DNA of 64,000 nt from Beta vulgaris subsp. vulgaris. Taxonomy: Eukaryota; Streptophyta; Magnoliopsida; Caryophyllales; Amaranthaceae. The DNA is taken from contig NC_079206.1 of the NCBI RefSeq assembly GCF_026745355.1, positions 45,013,216 through 45,077,215 on the forward strand, given 5' to 3'. A program made the position numbers and the translations under genes. Positions 1 through 9,336 of the stretch are shown piece by piece (within the stretch, counting starts at the first letter, position 1; every line of letters begins with the position of its first letter). The notes beneath the pieces are model-generated. The model did not search any database. It saw nothing but the letters and a program-made list of their open reading frames with translations, and was not told the DNA's origin.

Positions 1-272
1 ATGATTTGACTATTTAAAAAGGTTGACTATTTTAAAAGTCAAATGAAATTATTTTTAATAGCTTAATAAAATTAGAAATATTTTAATTAAGCATGTTTTA
101 ATAAAGGTTTTGAATATTAAATTATATTGAAAAAGAAGTTTAATGGAATCGAAAATCCTAAAAGGATAAAGGGAAAGAGTCATGTTGATGACTAAAGTCT
201 TAATTGTCCATCTTATTAGTCATCAAGTTTCATTAAACATTATCTTTTTTCCTAAGCCCGTAAAGGGAAGCC

Positions 273-282
273 TTTATATAAA
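273..282 (+). promoter_or_regulatory. TATA box of Gypsy-1 5' LTR
   Basis: TTTATATAAA lies in AT-rich DNA about 55 bases upstream of a CT-rich leader. The same box occurs at the matching place in the 3' LTR near 9690, and a related TTTATAAATA occurs near 53183 in the solo LTR. It probably sets the U3/R border of the LTR. Confidence 0.65.
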
Positions 283-438
283 TATCCTAAAAACCCAATT
301 ATTTTACCCTACACACTTATTTTCTCAAAATCACGTCACTCTCTCTCTCTCTCCCCTTCCTTCGACTTTTCTCTCTCTTCCTCGCGCGTCGTTTCTTTCG
401 GCCTTCTCTCTCAAAATTTGTTTCTTCTTCTTCAAGTA

Positions 439-463
439 ACGTTTCTTGTTCAACAAGAAACGT
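439..463 (+). promoter_or_regulatory. Leader hairpin in LTR
   Basis: ACGTTTCTTGTT, one base, then AACAAGAAACGT gives a perfect 12-bp stem with a one-base loop, just downstream of the CT-rich leader. A near copy with one changed base is in the 3' LTR (about 9852-9876). A further related copy is in the diverged solo LTR near 53332. Function unknown. Confidence 0.6.
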
Positions 464-2458
464 CACAAATCCTTCTCAAGAACCGAATCTGCTGCCGTCG
501 GTTTCCTGCTGCTGCTGTTGCTGGCCGGCGCCATCTTCCTCCATTGTTTGTTGGTTATTTTCTTTCTTCCTTCCTAAGATTCCATTAAAAGACTAGGTTT
601 TATGTTATTTTATTATTATTTATCATGTTTACCAATTAAATTACTGTTTTATATATATATAATTTCGGTTATTATAGTTGATAATATAAGAAATTTCAGA
701 TTTATTATATTGAGTTTATTTTTAGTTTTAATCATGGAAATAAGAGCTTTTAGGGTTTTTATTTGCTAGAAACTAAAGAAATATATTATGAACTATAAGA
801 TTTGTTTAGTACGTAATGTTAAATACGTTGTACATATTTTCAGAAGAGTTATTAGATTTTAAAAGTGTTGTAATTTCAGAAAAGAAGTATTTATGGAGTT
901 TTTAAGGATTTTTAATTGCTAAAATAATAGTACTATACTAGGAATTAAAAATAACTTAAGTTTGACACTTAAAAACGATTTTAAACGTGCTTTTAAGGGG
1001 TTAATCTATTTAAAGCTGCTGTAATTTTTGGTTCAAGTTATTAATTTTAGTTACTTTATTTTCTAGGCGGAGAATAGTTGTAGGAGACTTTTAACGATTT
1101 AAAAGTGGCCTACAGGCTAGTATATACGAGGTACGCACATTATTTACGTGTTATGTGGCTTAGTACCATGTTTAAGGAAGGTTTAAATTTTTAGTATCAT
1201 CTATAGGAACCTGATTGTTCATATATGTGATTACTGGATTTATTTTACATGTTATATGCCTGTGTGCAACATGTGATCTAGAAGTAGTTATGATTTTCAG
1301 AATATAATGTTTGTATGGAATGATTGATGCAAGCATGTTAAGTATTAGTTTATTTATTAATTCATATAAGAATTAGTATATGTTAAATGGAATCATGTAA
1401 TGCATGTATTCTTGAGAAGTATCATTTTATCATCTTATGAGGGCCGTGGACCTTATGTAGTAAGTTACAAGTTATACCTATATAAAGGTAAGTTTATTGT
1501 TGGCTAGGTTCAACAAGTAAGTGAGTAAAGAATAAAAAGGAATTAAGTAGTCTTGGATTGTAAGTTGTGATCACTTGTTAATCCAAAGATAAAAGAAGTT
1601 CTGTTATGACTATTTGATTTTAATTATGTGTTACTTGTCTGTGTGTGTCAACACAAGTAATAAGATGTAATTAACGTAAAGTGTAACGAGAATAAGTTAT
1701 AGACTTTAGACTTGTGCACGTCTAGAGTTGGACATAAGGGTTGGGGTTATGGTGAGCGTGCCATAGCTTTTCTATAAATGGATTGATCACCATCCCTCTT
1801 TTATTTCAAAGGTTCCTCGATATCGCAGGTCACTCTAAAATGCTGATTCGCGCCCGCATTTCACATTAGTAGGCAAGACAACTCGTCTCAATAACTATTC
1901 CATTTAAGTATTAAAAGAATGTTTTGAGTTTAGTAGTAAAAGTTGTCTGCATTTATTATATGATTATTTATTATTTATTCCTATACGTTATTGTTTAGTA
2001 TCATGTTTAGGAATATTTATATTTGATATGTAGTACTCAGCTTTGCTGATTACGTGCTTTACTTGTGTGTGTGATCATGGCATTGCCTTATTGATCCTGT
2101 GATGATCCTACTGGTGAGCAGAGTCGATATTGCATTGACATTACAGGTTGGCAGATGTGCGTCACATTGGGAATCTGGAGTAGAGTGTATATATCTAGCA
2201 TAGTTTAAGTTCTGTTTTCGTAGGAACATATTTATTTAAGGTTGTGGTTTATTTAAGTTGGTGTGTTTAAGTTTCAAACACTTGTCATTTATTTAGTAAA
2301 TTTTAATAAAGTTGGTTTTTAGTAAATTGTTTTCCGCTGCAAAATTCTGAATAAGCCGATACGTTATCACACGGGCGATAATGCCTGGGTAATTCTCTAA
2401 GTTTTATATTATAATGGTATTTCTGAAAAGAGAGAATTATTATCGGGGTGTTACAAAG

Positions 2459-2473
2459 TGGTATCTGGAAGCT
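2459..2473 (+). other. Primer-binding site of Gypsy-1 (degenerate)
   Basis: TGGTATCTGGAAGCT lies three bases after the LTR end. It resembles TGGTATCAGAGC, the initiator-Met tRNA complement used by many plant retrotransposons, with a few changes. It would prime minus-strand DNA synthesis. Its position fixes the orientation of the element as + strand. Confidence 0.7.
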
Positions 2474-3187
2474 TTAGGTTATTTTAAGACTTATAGGCGC
2501 CTAAATAGCTAGCTAGCTTATTAGTTATTTGAAGGAAGCCTTAGAATTGCTCCTACGTATTCATTTTGAAAACTTATATAGAGTGTATATATTTTTAGAA
2601 CTGAAATTTTTTTTAAGAACCCGAATTTTTTTTTTTTTGGAAATTCATATGGTGCGTTTTTTTGTGATCGAATTTTTTTATTATTATTCAAAATCTTGAT
2701 TATATTCGAAAAGTTTTTTTTCAAAAATTATATGAGTTCGGAAATTTTTTTTCGAATAATTTGAGAGGTCCGAATTTTTTTTTGTTTCGAGTCGGAAATT
2801 TTCGAGTGATCATAGGTTCGAAATTTTTTTTTACTCGAAGATTTTTTTTAGGCACTTAAGTAAAATTATTTATAAAAGTGTCTGCATTATATTTTATGCC
2901 TTTAAAGTTATATTATTGCATTGTGAGAATGGGTAGTATAGGAAGGGCATATATGATAGCAACATTATATGCCTGCATCAGGAAGTTAGTTCAGCATCAT
3001 TATTATTTTTCTTCCCTGCTAATGATGCATAATGTTTTTCTTCCCTGCTAACTATTATATCCTTCTTGCCTGCTAAGGTGTTATACTTTTCATGCCTTTG
3101 TTTTTGTTTACCCTTATGATTTCTTGTGGGAACACGTTAGAGAGAGTGCTAAACCACTATGGTTTATTGTATTGTAGCTCTTCAATC
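2474..3187 (+). other. Untranslated leader of Gypsy-1
   Basis: No convincing coding sequence. At 2600-2850 there is a run of T-tracts of 7-14 bases, each next to a TCGAA/TTCGG-like core. At 3000-3080 a short motif of the type CTTCCCTGCTAA is repeated three times with variation. Both look like low-complexity leader DNA. Confidence 0.6.
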
Positions 3188-3586
3188 ATGTCTGCTAATC
3201 TAGGAAGCTATTTTAACCCCATCATCGTGAGCGACGACGAAGTCGACGAGTTTCATGCACCTAACGACCATAGCGAGTATACGGATCTGCACTGGACGAT
3301 GCGATGCATCTTAAGGAGAGGTTTGCCTAGTGATGATGAGATAATACTAGAAATGGACCATGCTAGAGGCACCACTAGGGAAGACATCTACCATGCTTAC
3401 TTCAGGTATGAAACGGAAACTGAACCTGAAGAGGATGAGGATACCATACCCATTAGAAGATCAAAGATACAAATGAAATTCATTGACTATGATGAGGATG
3501 GGTAAGAAGAGGAATTTGAGGATGCTACATTCATGCCTGATCAGTATAAGGAAGCTGAGGATAAAGATAGCAATATAGTGCCATAG
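3188..3586 (+). pseudogene. Extra acidic ORF upstream of gag in Gypsy-1
   Basis: A frame opens at ATG 3188 (MSANLGSYF...) and runs 105 codons to TAA at 3503-3505, then continues in the same frame for 26 codons to TAG 3584-3586. The product would be rich in Asp and Glu, with stretches such as EVDEFHAPNDH and ETEPEEDED. An earlier in-frame ATG at 3092 precedes a leader-like hydrophobic stretch and is a less likely start. The frame lies between the PBS and gag, where most Tekay-type elements have no ORF. Codon-like composition and acidity suggest a once-real protein now broken by one stop. I recognise no domain and assign no function. Confidence 0.5.
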
Positions 3587-4076
3587 AGTTATACATATAC
3601 TTATATTTTTTTATATATACAGATTTGCATAAGATATTAGTTATAGGAATAATGTTGGAGGTGTGCCAACAAGGACAGAGGTGTTTTAGAGAGTTATTAT
3701 TTTAGGAAAATAAAGATACTATGATGTTATTTTTATTTTTATAATTGTTCCCTTTTATGGAAGAATAAAGATAGTATTTAGTTTATTTGAGTGAGTAAGA
3801 ATTTATTTTGGGCACGTGATGGGAATATTTTTTTATTTAAATTTTCATTGTGTGATCATACTATTACTTGCTCGTTTCTACCTTCATGTTGGTATGAATA
3901 TATATTTTTACGTGAACAATTATGTGATTATTAGAGAACACTTCATGTTGGAACTTAGTGGAATTGTTTGTTGATGCGATCTTTAATGATCAAATCAAAT
4001 GTTTCCTTATTAGATGACTATGTAAGTTATACTGGAACCTAAGTAGAGTTATATTACTTTCACGTCCCAGAGTAAA
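3587..4076 (+). other. Spacer between extra ORF and gag
   Basis: AT-rich DNA with no supportable coding region. It may hold the gag leader. The bases just before ATG 4077 (near GTCCCAGAGTAAA) show nothing diagnostic. Confidence 0.5.
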
Positions 4077-5971
4077 ATGGCCAACAATACTGATTTAGCT
4101 GCTGCTATTCGCCTCTTGACGGAGAAACTGACTCAGGAAAGGGTTGAACGTCCTGAGACTGCTGGAGAAATGTTCGAAAGATTGGCTAAAGTTAAACCAC
4201 CCTACTTTAAGGGACAATCTGACCCTACCTTCTTAGAGAATTGGATTAGGGAATCTGAAAAGTTATTCGAGGTAGTGAACTGCCCTGCTGATATGAGAGT
4301 AGGTCAGGCTGTGTTATATCTGAAGGATGAGGCTGACCTATGGTGGAGAGAAAATGGTGCTAGACTGAGTGCCGCTGAAGGATTCAATTGGGAAGCATTT
4401 GTGGTAGTCTTTAGAGGGAAGTTTTACCCTGCCTTTATGAGGAAACAAAAAGCCCAAGAGTTCATCTACCTTAGGATGGGTAGTATGACCATTTCTGAGT
4501 ATTATAGCAAATTCATAGCCCTGTCTAGGTTTGCACCTGAGGTTGTAGCCATTGAGGAGCTTAAGGCTCAGAGTTTGAGCAAGGGTTAACTGATGAAATT
4601 CAGTTGGGACTAGGAGGTGAGACCTTTACATCCTTAGATGTGGTGTATGTAGGAATGGCAACGGGTCGGACTTGGACCGGATTATGCATAATCCGACTCC
4701 GACCCTACAGAAAGTCGGATTTTAAATCCGAGTCCGACTCAGACTCCGAGATCCGACTTTGAAAATCCGAATCCGACCCGACCTAAAATCCGAACATCCG
4801 ACTTCGAGATCCGACCTGACTTAAAATCCGGACATCCGACTTAAAATCCGAACATCCGACTCCGAACCTGATCCGACTTATTTTTCTTCCAATTGTTTGA
4901 TCATTTTTTCTTTGGGAAAAGCCTATATAATACAACTGGCTGAAAGTCGAAGTCAGATTATAGATAAATAATACATTACATAAATAAAAAAAAAGGATTG
5001 ATTGACTCAAAGTCGGAGTCGGATTCGGATGTCGGATTATTTTATGAGATCCGACTCCGACCCTCCTCCGACTCGGAGTCGGATTTTTTAAACAGAGTCG
5101 GAGTCGGATTATTTTTTTGTCGGAGTCAACTCAGATTTTTTCCTTCGGATCGGAGCGGACTAGGGTCGGATTCGGATTGGATTGCCATCCCTAGGTGTAT
5201 GGGTGAGCTTCGCATATCTATGGGTTGCAATCAAGGAGAGATAAGAAGAATGGGATAGTTGGTGAGAAGAGGAAGGATGTTAATGCTGGGGGAAACCTGA
5301 GGAATTTCAAAAAAAACCGAAATGGTAATGGGAATTTTCAAGGGAGGAACAACCAGGATAACTGTAGTCAGAGTAGACCTAATAGAGTTTACCATTGCAA
5401 AAAGTGTGACAAAAACCATCCTGGGAGAGACTGCAAGGGAGATTTGGTGACTTGTAACTATTGCCAGAAGAAGGGCCATAGGGAGTATGAGTGTTTCTCC
5501 AAGCACGGTAAAGATCTGAAGACTCAAGGAAATGGTAACCAGGTTAGATCAGGGTCCAACCAGTCAGGGAACCAGGGTCCTAAGCCTGGAGGTCAGCAGA
5601 ATAACCAGGGGAGCTATAGTAAGCCTGCGAATGAGAATCCTAACCAGAATAAGCCTGCGGGAAAAATGTTCATGATGAGTCGTAACGAAGCTGAGAGATT
5701 TGCTGATGTGGTTACTAGTAATTTTTCTATTAATTCAGTCCTTGTTAAAACGCTATTTGATTCGGGGGTGACTTATTCTTTTATATCGTCTTCTGTCCTA
5801 AAGAGTCTGGGGTTAGTAGAATTCGAATCAATTGACTTGTCTATTAGTATTCCTACTGGCGAAGTCATAAAATGTACTAAGCTGTTTAAAAACCTACCTT
5901 TGAAGATAGGAGGGTGTGTCTTAATTGAATTCAACTTGGGAGACCTATATGTGATCCTTGGGATGAACTAA
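4077..5971 (+). pseudogene. gag-pr: Gypsy-1 gag and protease, decayed, split by a hAT MITE
   Basis: Gag would form the virus-like particle and the protease would cut the polyprotein. The first 170 codons (4077-4589) carry the capsid-like region with FLENWIRESEKLF and a YLRMGSMTISEYYSKF block. A small frameshift near 4570 creates a stop. A 544-bp MITE then interrupts the gene at 4650-5193. Beyond it, 5225-5971 reads into two zinc knuckles, CKKCDKNHPGRDC and CNYCQKKGHREYEC, and then the protease site LFDSGV (family norm DSGA) near 5757. The frame stops at 5971 where a Trp codon is expected (GMN-stop). Clearly a pseudogene. Confidence 0.88.
4650..5193. mobile_element. hAT-type MITE inside gag
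   Basis: The ends are TAGGAATGGCAAC on the left and, read inverted from the right, TAGGGATGGCAAT. The 8-bp sequence GGTGTATG flanks both sides (4642-4649 and 5194-5201). An 8-bp duplication with this terminus is the mark of hAT elements. The 544-bp body is made of repeats of TCCGACTCCGAC in one half and TCGGAGTCGGAT in the other, so it can fold on itself. No transposase is coded, so it is non-autonomous. Confidence 0.88.
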
Positions 5972-7115
5972 TTGAGTCTGTACAAGGCTAACATTGATTG
6001 TGAGATTCAAAAGGTAGTGTTGAGAAATCTTTCGGGAAAATTGACCTCCTATAGACGTTTCGGGAAACCTAAGAAGTTTGGAGTTATCTCTGCTATGCAA
6101 GTAAAAAAATTGATTGAAAAAGGGTGTGAGCTATTCTTCTGTAGTGTGCAGGATGTCAGTAAGGAAGCTGAGTCAAAACTTGAGGATGTCCCAATAGTGA
6201 ACGATTTTATGGATGTATTTCCGAGTGAGGTTTCAGGTATGCCACCTACTAGAGCTGTTGAGTTCACTATAGACTTAGTTCCTGGAACTGCACCTATATC
6301 TAAGGCACCCTATAGAATGGCACCTCCTGAGATGAGTGAGTTGAAGACGCGATTGCAAGAGCTCTTAGATAAAGGTTATATTAGGCCTAGTGCATCACCT
6401 TGGGGAGCTCCTGTTTTATTCGTGAAGAAAAAGGATGGGAGTATGAGGTTATGTATCGACTATAGGGAGTTGAACAATGTTACCATAAAAAACAAGTACC
6501 CTTTGCCTAGAATAGATGACCTATTCGACAATTGAATGGAGCAGTGTGTTCTCAAGATTGACTTACGTTCGGATATCACAATTGAGGGTAGCGATAAGGA
6601 TGTACCTAAGACTGCCTTTAGAACGCGTTATGGTCACTACGAGTTCACTGTAATGCCATTTGGGTTAACCAATGCTCCTGCTATATTTATGGACTTGATG
6701 AATAGAGATCTTTCATGAGTTTTTGGATAAGTTCGTAGTGGTTTTCATTGATGACATTTTGATATATTCGAGGAATGAAACGAGCAGTGAACATTTGAGG
6801 TTATTTTGGAGACTTTGAGGAAGAACCAACTATATGCCAAGTTCTCTAAGTGTGAGTTTCGTTTGGAGAAAGTAGCATTTTGGGTCATTGTGTTCTAAGG
6901 AAGGAGTCTCAGTAGATCCTGCTAAGATTCAAGCTGTGAGTGAGTGGCCAACTCCAAAGAGTGTGTCAGACATTAGGAGTTTCTTGGGTTTAGCTGGCTA
7001 TTATAGGAGATTTGTGAGAGATTTCTCGAAGATAGCAAGACCTATGACCAATATGATGAAAAAGGAGTCAAGTTTGAGTGGAATGAAAAGTGTGAGGAAG
7101 CTTTCCAGATCTTGA
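5972..7115 (+). pseudogene. pol (RT): Gypsy-1 reverse transcriptase, decayed
   Basis: The RT copies element RNA into DNA. Visible blocks in order: [20 protein letters not shown], the [20 protein letters not shown] stretch, [27 protein letters not shown] with a damaged catalytic Asp region, and the active-site block FIDDILIYS at about 6745-6772. The last is shifted in frame relative to the block before it. The connection region [16 protein letters not shown] and [16 protein letters not shown] ends it. Stops at 6533-6535 and 6716-6718 and frameshifts near 6720 and 6890 show it is dead. Block order and wording fit Ty3/Gypsy chromoviruses. Confidence 0.9.
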
Positions 7116-7510
7116 AGGATCATTTAACCTCTGCACCAATTTTGACCCTGCCTGATGGAAATGAGGGGTATGAGGTATATAGTGATGCATCGAAAAATGG
7201 TATGGGTTGTGTGTTACAACAGAATGGTAAGGTAATAGCGTGTGCGTCGCGTCAATTGAAACCTTATGAGGCTAATTACCCTACCCATGATCTAGAGTTA
7301 GCTGCTATAGTGTTTGCATTGAATTTGGAGTTTTGGAGCAACTTGTAAGATATTTACAGACCATAAGAGTTGAAGTACATCTTCACCCAAAAAGACTTGA
7401 ATATGAGGCAGAGAAGATGGCTGGAGTTGATTAAGGATTATGATCTAGACATCCAGTATCATGAAGAGAAAGCAAATGTGGTGGCTGATGCCCTAAGTAG
7501 GAAATCGAGT
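7112..7510 (+). pseudogene. pol (RH): Gypsy-1 RNase H, decayed
   Basis: RNase H removes RNA from the RNA-DNA hybrid. The block [16 protein letters not shown] and [20 protein letters not shown] carry the usual catalytic Asp and Glu region, and [13 protein letters not shown] marks the end of the domain near 7500. A stop at 7346-7348 and a small disruption near 7350 break the frame where a FTDHKSLKYIFTQ-like block is expected. Confidence 0.88.
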
Positions 7511-7779
7511 CATAGCTTGAGTACGTTGATAGTCCCTGAGGAGTTGTGTCGAGATATGCAAAGGTTGAGCCTAGAAATTTTAAATCCCGGGGAAAGTGAG
7601 GCGAGACTTAGTACTCTTTCTTTGGGAGTGTCAGTTTTCGATGAGATTATTGAGGGTCAAGTTGGTGATGAGCACCTAGACAAGATCAAGGAGAAAATAA
7701 AGCAAGGAAAGGAAGCTGACTTTAAGATTCATGATGATGGGAGTCTAAGGTTTAAAGAATGCACAGAAGTGCAATGGCC

Positions 7780-8545
7780 TTAAGAGACGCCTTATGGATG
7801 AGGGGCATAATACTCCATATTATGTGCACCCTGGGGGTGACAAATTGTATAAAGACCTTAAGGGTATCTATTGGTGGTCAAACATGAAGAGAGAGGTAGC
7901 TGAATATGTGTCTAAGTGCCTAACTTGTCAGAAGGTGAAGATAGACCATAAGAGACCTATGGGAAAGGTTCAATCGTTAGGGGTCCCTGGATGGAAGTGG
8001 GATTCTATTTCTATGGACTTTGTGACTGCCCTACCTAAGACGAGAAGTGGAAATGACACCATTTGGGTTATTGTGGATAGATTGACCAAATCAGCCGTGT
8101 TTATACATATTAAGGAGACATGGAGAAAGAAACAGCTCGCTAAAACTTACATTAAGCATGTGGTGAGACTTCATGGAGTTCCAAAGGACATTATTTCTGA
8201 CCGTGACTCTAGATTTCTATCGAAGTTTTGGAAAAAGGTCCAATTAAACCTTGGGACAATATTGAAAATGAGTACAACCTTTCACCCTGCGACCGATGGT
8301 CAGACTGAGAGGACTAAATGTTGAGAGCATGTGCGATCGATTTTCAGGGTAGTTGGGAAGACCAATTAGATTTGATTGAGTTTTCTTACAACAATAGTTA
8401 TCATGCAAGTATAAAGATGACACCTTTTGAGGCATTATATGGACGAAAATGTAAGAGTCCCATTTGCTGGAATGACTTCAGTGAGAATATAGTCTTGGGG
8501 ACTGAATTTATTGAGGAGACCGTCAAGAATGTCCGACTAATTTAG
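7780..8545 (+). pseudogene. pol (INT): Gypsy-1 integrase core, decayed
   Basis: The integrase inserts element DNA. An HHCC-type zinc region is visible (EGHNTPYYVHPGG ... CLTCQ). The DDE core follows with MDFVTALP (first Asp), SDRDSRFLSKFW (second Asp) and DGQTERT (Glu). A frameshift near 8310 moves the rest to another frame (FQGSWEDQLDLIEFSYNNSY and MTPFEALYGRKCKSPICW), which ends at TAG near 8543. The motifs are clear; the gene is not functional. Confidence 0.9.
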
Positions 8546-8559
8546 GCTCGAATTCAAGC

Positions 8560-9062
8560 TGCACACGATAGGCAGAAAAGTTATGCTGATTTAAAACGAC
8601 ACAAAGATGAGTTTGCTGTAGGTGATAAAGTGTTCTTGAAAGTATCACCCACTAAGGCGTTATGAGATTTGGGAAAAAGGGCAAGCTAAGTGCTAAATAT
8701 GTAGGCCCATATGAGATTTTGGAGCGCATTGGGAAAGTAGCTTATAGGTTGGCATTGCCAATGGAGTTTGAAAAGATGCATGATGTATTCCATATCTCCC
8801 AACTTAAGCGCTATATCCCTGATGAGCGTCATGTTAGAGCCTGAAAGTTCAGATAGATAGTAGCCTCACATATGAGGAAAGACCTGTCAAGATTCTCGAC
8901 AGGAAAGTGCGTAGTACCGCAAAAAGGATGTTCAATGTCAAAGTTCTTTGGTCTAACCACGAGTCAGAAGAGGCAACGTGGGAAGCCGAAGATGATATGA
9001 GAAAAAAATATCCAGACCTATTCCTTGAGGTGAGTTACGAGGGCGTAACTCGTTTTCTTTAA
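8560..9062 (+). pseudogene. pol (INT-CHD): Gypsy-1 integrase C-terminus and chromodomain
   Basis: The segment near 8662-8840 gives GPYEILERIGKVAYRLALP and DVFHISQLKRYIPD, the usual end of the Gypsy integrase. After a frame change it reads KILDRKVRSTAKRMFNVKV and LWSNHESEEATWEAEDDM near 8890-9000, a chromodomain of the Tekay/Del type. Such domains are known to steer integration to heterochromatin. The reading frame closes at TAA 9060-9062, immediately before a purine run. This is the main reason for the Tekay assignment. Confidence 0.85.
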
Positions 9063-9336
9063 GGGGGGTAGAATGCGATAAATTTCGCGCTTTTGTCTAT
9101 TTTTATGAAATTTCATGTCATATTGTATGCCTATGTGGGCAATTTGCACATGTTAGTGCAAAAGAAGTAGATCTCCGCATAAGAAAAGTGTTCATAAGTA
9201 ACCAAGTGTTTTAAAAATGGGAAAGTGCACAAGAGGCACTACCTTTCTTCAAAACTTTCGAAATGATGAGTTCAACTTTTGAAAGTACGAGGTTTTGTGT
9301 AAGTTTCGGGACGAAACTTCTTTTAAGGGGGTAGAC
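9032..9336 (+). promoter_or_regulatory. 3' noncoding region with two hairpin-plus-polypurine modules
   Basis: Module 1: stem GAGTTACG/CGTAACTC (9032-9051), then CTTTAAGGGGGGTAGAATG (9057-9075). Module 2: stem AAGTTTCG/CGAAACTT (9301-9319), then TTTTAAGGGGGTAGAC directly before the 3' LTR. Module 2 is in the right place to be the true polypurine tract that primes plus-strand DNA. Module 1 overlaps the pol stop codon and looks like a second, internal copy. Confidence 0.75.

Larger units (their letters stand above)
1..2455 (+). repeat. 5' LTR of Gypsy-1 (Tekay-type), left end outside window
   Basis: This segment recurs almost base for base at 9420-11787 plus 25537-25624, which makes the two the LTR pair of one element. 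By alignment with the 3' copy, about 83 bases of this LTR lie left of the window. It ends ...CGGGGTGTTACA at 2455, directly before a primer-binding site. It holds a TATA box near 273, a CT-rich leader near 330-420, a 12-bp-stem hairpin at 439-463 and a box near 2350-2390 shared with three other LTRs in the window. It codes for nothing: short reading frames in it are chance. Confidence 0.93.

Noticed and set aside
182..439. 85-codon frame on + strand (and 9602-9892)
   Set aside because: Both lie at the same place in the two Gypsy-1 LTRs over the promoter and CT-rich leader; not coding.
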